A stretch of DNA of 17,260 nt from the NCBI GenBank assembly GCA_017529085.1, contig JAFXOC010000518.1, forward strand, positions 1-17,260, read 5' to 3'. This DNA is from Selenomonadaceae bacterium. GTDB lineage: Bacteria > Bacillota > Negativicutes > Selenomonadales > Selenomonadaceae. Shown here one piece after another: positions 13,256 to 17,260 of the stretch; the first letter of the stretch is position 1, and every line of letters starts with the position of its first letter. The notes under the pieces are model-generated. The model had not been told where the DNA came from, searched no databases, and was given only the letters and a program-made list of their open reading frames with translations. Both the position numbers and the translations under genes were made by a program.

Positions 13256-13537
13256 TTATTTCAACGCCGTCTTTCTCTCTTCCCCTGCGTGACCCTTAAA
13301 GGTACGGGTAGGAGCAAATTCTCCCAATTTATGGCCCACCATATCTTCCGTAACGTACACAGGCACGTGTTTCCTGCCGTCATGCACGGCGAAAGTGTGA
13401 CCCACGAAGTCAGGGAAAATCGTAGAACTTCTTGACCAAGTCTTTATTACTTTTTTATCATTCGCTGCGTTCAGCGCCTCCACTTTCTTCATGAGGCTTG
13501 CTTCCACAAACGGTCCCTTTTTAACAGATCTCGACAA
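13256..13537 (-). CDS. rpsS: Ribosomal protein S19
   Basis: S19 sits in the 30S head with S13 and forms an intersubunit bridge. The 93 residues begin MSRSVKKGPFVEASLMKKVE and contain KTWSRSSTIFPDFVGHTFAV, HDGRKHVPVYVTEDMVGHKL and GEFAPTRTFKGH. The start is TTG 13537-13535, behind AAAGGGGGA; the TTG matches the family N-terminus exactly. The gene is 18 bases after rplB. Confidence 0.98.
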   Translation of the reverse strand: MSRSVKKGPFVEASLMKKVEALNAANDKKVIKTWSRSSTIFPDFVGHTFAVHDGRKHVPVYVTEDMVGHKLGEFAPTRTFKGHAGEERKTALK

Positions 13538-13555
13538 AACGAATCCCCCTTTCCG

Positions 13556-14383
13556 TTACGCCTTGCGACGACGAACAATAAGCTTATCCGAAGCCTTCTT
13601 GCGACGAGTTTTCGCGCCCATTGCGCATTTACCCCATTTGGTAACGGGATGTTTGCGACCGACGGGCGAACGTCCTTCACCACCGCCGTGCGGATGGTCA
13701 TTCGGGTTCATCGCTACGCCGCGGTTCTCGGGACGAATGCCGAGCCAGCGGTTACGACCCGCTTTACCGATTGTTATATTCTCGTGTTCCAAATTGCCGA
13801 CCTGACCGATGGTGGCTCTGCAATTCACATGAACCTTGCGGATTTCTCCCGAAGGCATCCTCAAAAGAGCGTAATTGCCTTCCTTAGCCATAAGCTGCGC
13901 GCTTGCGCCTGCACTTCTCACAAGCTGGGCGCCTTTGCCAATCTTCAGCTCAACATTATGAATAACAGTACCGACGGGAATATTCTTCATGGGAAGAGCG
14001 TTGCCGTTCTTGATGTCTGCTTCCGCGCCGGACTCAACCTTATCGCCCACTTTTAACCCGTCGGGCGCCAAGATATAACGTTTCTCGCCATCCGCATAGT
14101 TTAAGAGCGCAATGCGGGCGCTGCGGTTAGGATCGTACTCAATCGTCGCAACCTTTGCGGGGATACCGTCTTTGTTGCGCTTAAAGTCTATTATACGATA
14201 AAGTCTCTTATGACCGCCGCCCTGATGGCGCACAGTCAAATGACCGTGAATGTTTCTGCCGCCGTTCTTTTTCAAACTGGTGACAAGGGATTTTTCGGGT
14301 TTAGACGCCGTAATCTCTTCAAAGGAGGAGACTGTCATAAAGCGGCGTCCTGCCGAATATGGTTTAAAACTTTTTACTGCCAC
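13556..14383 (-). CDS. rplB: Ribosomal protein L2
   Basis: L2 is needed for subunit joining and lies close to the peptidyl-transferase centre. The 275 residues contain AVKSFKPYSAGRRFMTV, GGRNIHGHLTVRHQGGGHKR, LRMPSGEIRKVHVNCRATIG, and the C-terminal signature GVAMNPNDHPHGGGEGRSPV with the conserved functionally important histidine. The start is GTG 14383-14381; AAGGAGG lies directly after the rplW stop. Confidence 0.98.
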   Translation of the reverse strand: MAVKSFKPYSAGRRFMTVSSFEEITASKPEKSLVTSLKKNGGRNIHGHLTVRHQGGGHKRLYRIIDFKRNKDGIPAKVATIEYDPNRSARIALLNYADGEKRYILAPDGLKVGDKVESGAEADIKNGNALPMKNIPVGTVIHNVELKIGKGAQLVRSAGASAQLMAKEGNYALLRMPSGEIRKVHVNCRATIGQVGNLEHENITIGKAGRNRWLGIRPENRGVAMNPNDHPHGGGEGRSPVGRKHPVTKWGKCAMGAKTRRKKASDKLIVRRRKA

Positions 14384-14395
14384 AGTATAACCTCC

Positions 14396-14677
14396 TTACG
14401 CTCCGAAGAACTCAATCGACTCGCCCGCCGCAAGTTTTACGATTGCCTTCTTATAATCAGGGCGCTTGCCCACATTTCTGCCCAAACGCTTCTTCTTGCC
14501 GGTCACGTTCGCAGTATTTACCGCCACAACCTTAACTTTAAAAATCTCGGTTACAGCTTTTGCTATCTCTATCTTATTGGCTTTTTTCGCCACCACGAAA
14601 ACGTATTTGCCTTCGCCCATAAGCTGAGTCGTGCGCTCCGTTATAAGGGGGCGGATTAAAATATCTCTCGCTTCCAT
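14396..14677 (-). CDS. rplW: Ribosomal protein L23
   Basis: L23 is the main docking site of trigger factor and SRP at the tunnel exit. The 93 residues include ARDILIRPLITERTTQLM, KYVFVVAKKANKIEIAKAVT and KRLGRNVGKRPDYKKAIVKL. The start ATG shares one base with the rplD stop codon (TAATG), showing translational coupling, and no separate strong ribosome-binding site is needed. Confidence 0.98.
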   Translation of the reverse strand: MEARDILIRPLITERTTQLMGEGKYVFVVAKKANKIEIAKAVTEIFKVKVVAVNTANVTGKKKRLGRNVGKRPDYKKAIVKLAAGESIEFFGA

Positions 14678-15300
14678 TATGCGAACACCTCCTCCATCCG
14701 CTCTACGGCGTCTTTTGTTACAAAGAGCTTACCGTGATAGAGGATGTCCAATACGTTTATGCCCGTCGCCGCTATCGCCTTTACTCCGGGAATGTTCCTT
14801 GCGGATCTGTCCACATTTTCCGCGTACTCTTTCGTTATCAAAAGAGCCTTCCCGTCAAAGTTGAAATCGGCTAACATCTTAACGACCTGTTTTGTCTTGG
14901 GAGCTTCAAAATCGAGGTTCTCCAAAACGCAGAAATCGCCGCTCTTTACCTTATCGGAAAGGGCAATTTTAAGCGCCAATCTCCTCTGCTTCTTAGGCAT
15001 CTTAAACCCATACTTACGGGGATGCGGACCAAACACCGTGCCGCCGCCTACCCAAATAGGGCTTCTCGTAGAACCCGAACGGGCGCGACCCGTGCCTTTC
15101 TGTCTCCAAGGCTTTCTGCCGCCGCCTCTTACCAATCCTCTGGTCTTTGTACTATGCGTTCCCAAACGCAACGACGCTTGCTGAAGCACCACCGCCTGAT
15201 GGAGGAGGCCTTCGTTCATCTCAACGCCGAAGAAATTTTCGTTTAACTCCATGTCGCCGGTCTTCTCGCCAGCAACATTATAAACCGATACCGTTGGCAT
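14677..15300 (-). CDS. rplD: Ribosomal protein L4
   Basis: L4 has a globular domain and a long loop in the exit tunnel; in Escherichia coli it represses the S10 operon. The 207 residues include the tunnel loop (STKTRGLVRGGGRKPWRQKG, then TGRARSGSTRSPIWVGGGTV), RKYGFKMPKKQRRLALKIAL and the C-terminal domain ending LFVTKDAVERMEEVFA. ATG 15300 is preceded by GGAGGAA. The stop codon overlaps the rplW start. Confidence 0.98.
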   Translation of the reverse strand: MPTVSVYNVAGEKTGDMELNENFFGVEMNEGLLHQAVVLQQASLRLGTHSTKTRGLVRGGGRKPWRQKGTGRARSGSTRSPIWVGGGTVFGPHPRKYGFKMPKKQRRLALKIALSDKVKSGDFCVLENLDFEAPKTKQVVKMLADFNFDGKALLITKEYAENVDRSARNIPGVKAIAATGINVLDILYHGKLFVTKDAVERMEEVFA

Positions 15301-15318
15301 TTATATTCCTCCTTCCTC

Positions 15319-15963
15319 TCAGTTCTTTTTGGGCTTTACCGTTTCCTTAATCACGACAAAGCTCTTTTTAGGCCCGGGAACCGCGCCCTTTATCAACAAT
15401 AAATTCCTGTTCGTATCGACCTTAACAACGGTCAATCTCTGCACAGTCACTCTTTCGCCGCCCATACGTCCGGGAAGTTTCTTTCCTTTTAACACGCGAC
15501 CGCCGGGACCCGATATCATGGAACCCGTCGAACCAGGCTCTCTATGCGACTTAGAACCATGCCCCATAGGACCTCTCGCAAAGTTATGGCGCTTAATGCC
15601 GCCCGCAAATCCTTTGCCCTTTGATGTGCCGGTTACGTCTACCAAATCCCCGGCAGCAAATATATCAACGCCGATGGTGTCACCGACTTTATATTCCGAA
15701 GCCGCTTTCAGGCGCACCTCACGAAGGAATTTTAAGGGTTTTACTCCCGCCTTCTCGAAATGCCCCTTCAAGGGTTTATTCACCCTCTGCTCTTTTACTT
15801 CGCCGAAGCCGATCTGTACCGCATTATAGCCGTCTTTTTCCTCGGTCTTGTTCTGTATTACCACGTTATTCCCCGAAAGTATCACAGTCACGGGGACAAC
15901 CTTACCCTCTTCGGTGAAGATTTGTGTCATGCCAAGCTTTCTGCCTAATATTGCTTTTGCCAT
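15319..15963 (-). CDS. rplC: Ribosomal protein L3
   Basis: L3 is one of the first proteins to bind 23S rRNA and reaches the peptidyl-transferase centre. The 214 residues begin MAKAILGRKLGMTQIFTEEG and contain VDVTGTSKGKGFAGGIKRHN, FARGPMGHGSKSHREPGSTG and LPGRMGGERVTVQRLTVVKV, all family landmarks. ATG 15963 behind a GGGGGGAG site; 18 bases after rpsJ. Confidence 0.98.
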   Translation of the reverse strand: MAKAILGRKLGMTQIFTEEGKVVPVTVILSGNNVVIQNKTEEKDGYNAVQIGFGEVKEQRVNKPLKGHFEKAGVKPLKFLREVRLKAASEYKVGDTIGVDIFAAGDLVDVTGTSKGKGFAGGIKRHNFARGPMGHGSKSHREPGSTGSMISGPGGRVLKGKKLPGRMGGERVTVQRLTVVKVDTNRNLLLIKGAVPGPKKSFVVIKETVKPKKN

Positions 15964-15981
15964 ACGCGCATCTCCCCCCTA

Positions 15982-16293
15982 TCAAAGCTTGATTTCTACG
16001 TCAACGCCCGCAGGTAAATCCAAGTGAGTCAGCGCGTCAACCGTCTTTTGAGTCGGCTCGATAACGTCTATCAACCTCTTATGAGTGCGCATCTCAAACT
16101 GCTCTCTCGAATCCTTATTAACATGAGGGCTTCTTAATATCGTATAAATAGCTTTCTCGGTGGGAAGCGGTATCGGCCCGCTTACCATTGCGCCCGATTT
16201 CTTCGCCGTTTCAACTACCTTAACGGCGCTGGCGTCCAAGATCTTATGATCATAAGCCTTCAAACGAATACGAATCTTCTTCTGTTTCGCCAA
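15982..16293 (-). CDS. rpsJ: Ribosomal protein S10 (NusE)
   Basis: S10 is a 30S head protein and, as NusE, couples transcription to translation and takes part in antitermination. The 103 residues begin MAKQKKIRIRLKAYDHKILD and contain SGAMVSGPIPLPTEKAIYTI, SPHVNKDSREQFEMRTHKR and DLPAGVDVEIKL. The start is TTG 16293-16291, with AAGGAGGA seven bases upstream; no ATG or GTG is available at the conserved N-terminus. It is the first gene of the S10 operon and follows a 312-base gap with a promoter and hairpin array. Confidence 0.97.
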   Translation of the reverse strand: MAKQKKIRIRLKAYDHKILDASAVKVVETAKKSGAMVSGPIPLPTEKAIYTILRSPHVNKDSREQFEMRTHKRLIDVIEPTQKTVDALTHLDLPAGVDVEIKL

Positions 16294-16342
16294 AGTATGT
16301 TCCTCCTTCTAGTCAAAGCTCTCAGGCTTCAACATTTCTCCA

Positions 16343-16425
16343 CAACAGTTCCCTCGACTGTTGGGGCTTCGCCCCAAACCCCACAAGGGGCTCTGCCCCT
16401 TGACCCTGCCAAAGGGCGCAGCCCT
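16343..16425. repeat. Array of four GC-rich hairpins in the rpsJ leader
   Basis: Four perfect short palindromes follow one another: 16343-16349 with 16357-16363; 16361-16367 with 16371-16377 (TTGGGGC/GCCCCAA); 16384-16391 with 16395-16402 (CAAGGGGC/GCCCCTTG); and 16413-16417 with 16421-16425. The GGGGCTTCGCCCC and GGGGCTCTGCCCC units resemble an intergenic repeat I have seen scattered through Firmicute genomes. A 78-codon open frame on the minus strand crosses it but has no coding character. It lies between the rpsJ promoter and the rpsJ ribosome-binding site. Confidence 0.75.
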
Positions 16426-16511
16426 CTGGACTCCCGGTTATTGGGTTTTGTATTTTTTTGTAAAATTTTTCAACCGAGCCATCTGTCGTGTCATCGCAAC
16501 GGGTTATTTCG

Positions 16512-16546
16512 CCGTATTTAACATTATAGCACCCGTTTGAATACGG
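16512..16546. repeat. Inverted repeat bracketing the rpsJ -10 box
   Basis: CCGTATT at 16512-16518 and AATACGG at 16540-16546 are perfect 7-base inverted repeats with a 21-base spacer that contains the TATAAT box. The placement suggests a possible operator, but with arms this short chance is not excluded. Confidence 0.35.
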
Positions 16547-16555
16547 TCGTTTTCC
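16523..16555 (-). promoter_or_regulatory. Extended -10 promoter for the S10 operon
   Basis: On the minus strand TATAAT (16528-16523) is a perfect -10 box, preceded by TG one base upstream (TGCTATAAT), the extended -10 form. No good -35 box is found 16-18 bases upstream; the best position reads AACGAC. The leader to rpsJ would be about 220 nt and contains the hairpin array. Confidence 0.65.
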
Positions 16556-16560
16556 CACTT

Positions 16561-16585
16561 AAAGGGCGGTAAAGAGCCGCCCTTT
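16561..16585 (-). terminator. Hairpin after tuf, probable partial terminator
   Basis: A perfect 9-bp stem, AAAGGGCGG (16561-16569) with CCGCCCTTT (16577-16585), has a 7-base loop and lies 20 bases after the tuf stop. On the minus strand only TTT from the stem itself forms a T-run, so termination is likely incomplete and some tuf transcripts may continue into rpsJ. Confidence 0.65.
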
Positions 16586-16605
16586 GTGGAAATATATCTA
16601 TTTAA

Positions 16606-17260
16606 TTAACCTTCGATTTCGGTAACGCTGCCTGCGCCAACGGTATGACCGCCTTCACGGATAGCGAAGCGAAGTCCTTTTTCGATAGCGATAGGAGTGA
16701 TAAGCTCAACGCTCATCTCAACGTTGTCGCCGGGCATAACCATCTCGACATCGGCGGGAAGGTCGATAACGTCGGTAACGTCGGTTGTACGGAAGTAGAA
16801 CTGGGGACGATAGTTCTTAAAGAAAGGAGTATGACGACCGCCCTCTTCCTTCTTCAAAACGTAAACCTGAGCCTTGAATTTTGTATGAGGCTTAATGGAA
16901 CCGGGTTTTGCGAGAACCTGACCGCGTTCAATCTCCTTACGGTCGATACCGCGGAGAAGCGCGCCGATGTTATCACCGGCGACAGCGGAATCAAGCATCT
17001 TGCGGAACATCTCGATACCGGTAACGACGGTGGATTTGGACTCGTCCTGAAGACCAACGATTTCAACGGTTTCGTTAAGCTTCAACTCGCCGCGCTCAAC
17101 ACGACCGGTAGCAACAGTGCCGCGGCCTGTGATGGTGAACACGTCCTCGACAGGCATAAGGAAGGGTTTATCAACGTCACGGGTCGGAGTCGGGATATAA
17201 GCGTCAACTTCCGCCATGAGTTTTTCGATGTTGGCTTTCTGCTCTGCATCGCCTTCAAGA
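16606..17260 (-). CDS. tuf: Elongation factor Tu, C-terminal part
   Basis: EF-Tu carries aminoacyl-tRNA to the ribosome using GTP. The frame is open to the right edge; upstream of the internal Met at 17217 it still reads EF-Tu sequence (LEGDAEQKANIEKLM), so the gene begins outside the window. About 217 residues are visible. They include the end of domain 1, domain 2 (FTITGRGTVATGRVERGE, GDNIGALLRGI, RGQVLAKPGSIKPHTKF) and domain 3 (GGRHTPFFKNYRPQFYFRTT, ending EGGHTVGAGSVTEIEG). tuf before rpsJ is the common str-S10 arrangement, so fusA, rpsG and rpsL are likely farther upstream. Confidence 0.98.
   Translation of the reverse strand, partial: LEGDAEQKANIEKLMAEVDAYIPTPTRDVDKPFLMPVEDVFTITGRGTVATGRVERGELKLNETVEIVGLQDESKSTVVTGIEMFRKMLDSAVAGDNIGALLRGIDRKEIERGQVLAKPGSIKPHTKFKAQVYVLKKEEGGRHTPFFKNYRPQFYFRTTDVTDVIDLPADVEMVMPGDNVEMSVELITPIAIEKGLRFAIREGGHTVGAGSVTEIEG

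Noticed and set aside
16343..16425. CRISPR array
   Set aside because: The units are palindromes of different sequence without spacers of constant length, so they are a hairpin array and not CRISPR repeats.
16322..16558. Minus-strand open frame of 78 codons between tuf and rpsJ
   Set aside because: It covers the promoter and hairpin array, its composition follows the palindromes, and it lacks a ribosome-binding site and homology.

Overview
The window is the 3' end of tuf followed by a complete S10-spc-alpha ribosomal protein supercluster, all on the minus strand, so transcription runs from position 17260 toward 1. About the last 2 kb, beyond rplQ, is an AT-richer accessory segment. Gene order and proteins point to a low- to mid-GC Firmicute. 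The SecY sequence and the zinc-free S4 look most like Negativicutes or a related clostridial lineage, but I cannot place the genus from sequence alone. Start codon use is unusual: 13 of the 30 complete core genes appear to start with GTG or TTG.

Layout from the 5' end of the transcript. Positions 17260-16606 hold the C-terminal part of EF-Tu. Positions 16605-16294 are a 312-base gap with a hairpin after tuf, an extended -10 promoter and an array of GC-rich hairpins. Positions 16293-5343 carry rpsJ-rplC-rplD-rplW-rplB-rpsS-rplV-rpsC-rplP-rpmC-rpsQ-rplN-rplX-rplE-rpsZ-rpsH-rplF-rplR-rpsE-rpmD-rplO-secY-adk, followed by infA at 5331-5113. The map gene that often sits between adk and infA is absent. 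After infA comes a perfect 16-bp hairpin and then a strong sigma-A-type promoter that starts a second unit: rpmJ-rpsM-rpsK-rpsD-rpoA-rplQ, ending in a terminator at 2020-2050. Together these genes supply ribosomal proteins, the protein-export channel, adenylate kinase, IF-1 and the RNA polymerase alpha subunit.

Positions 1-2019 do not hold the ECF-transporter/truA/rplM-rpsI genes often found after rplQ in Firmicutes. They hold a separately promoted gene (1211-1762) for a protein that resembles the phage-associated PBECR4 nuclease-like family. It is preceded by a structured leader of about 168 nt ending in an attenuator-like terminator. Directly behind this gene lies a decayed second copy of the last 124 bases of rplQ (1062-1185) with its own terminator. 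The nuclease-like gene is therefore bracketed by two rplQ 3' ends, as expected for a cassette inserted at the end of rplQ. Further downstream are a gene whose C-terminal domain resembles the helical domain attached to some Firmicute macrodomain proteins (320-946), and the start of an acidic protein of unknown function (1-174).

The most interesting part of the window is this cassette: the duplicated rplQ end, the structured leader with strand-specific G-U pairs, and the nuclease-like gene.
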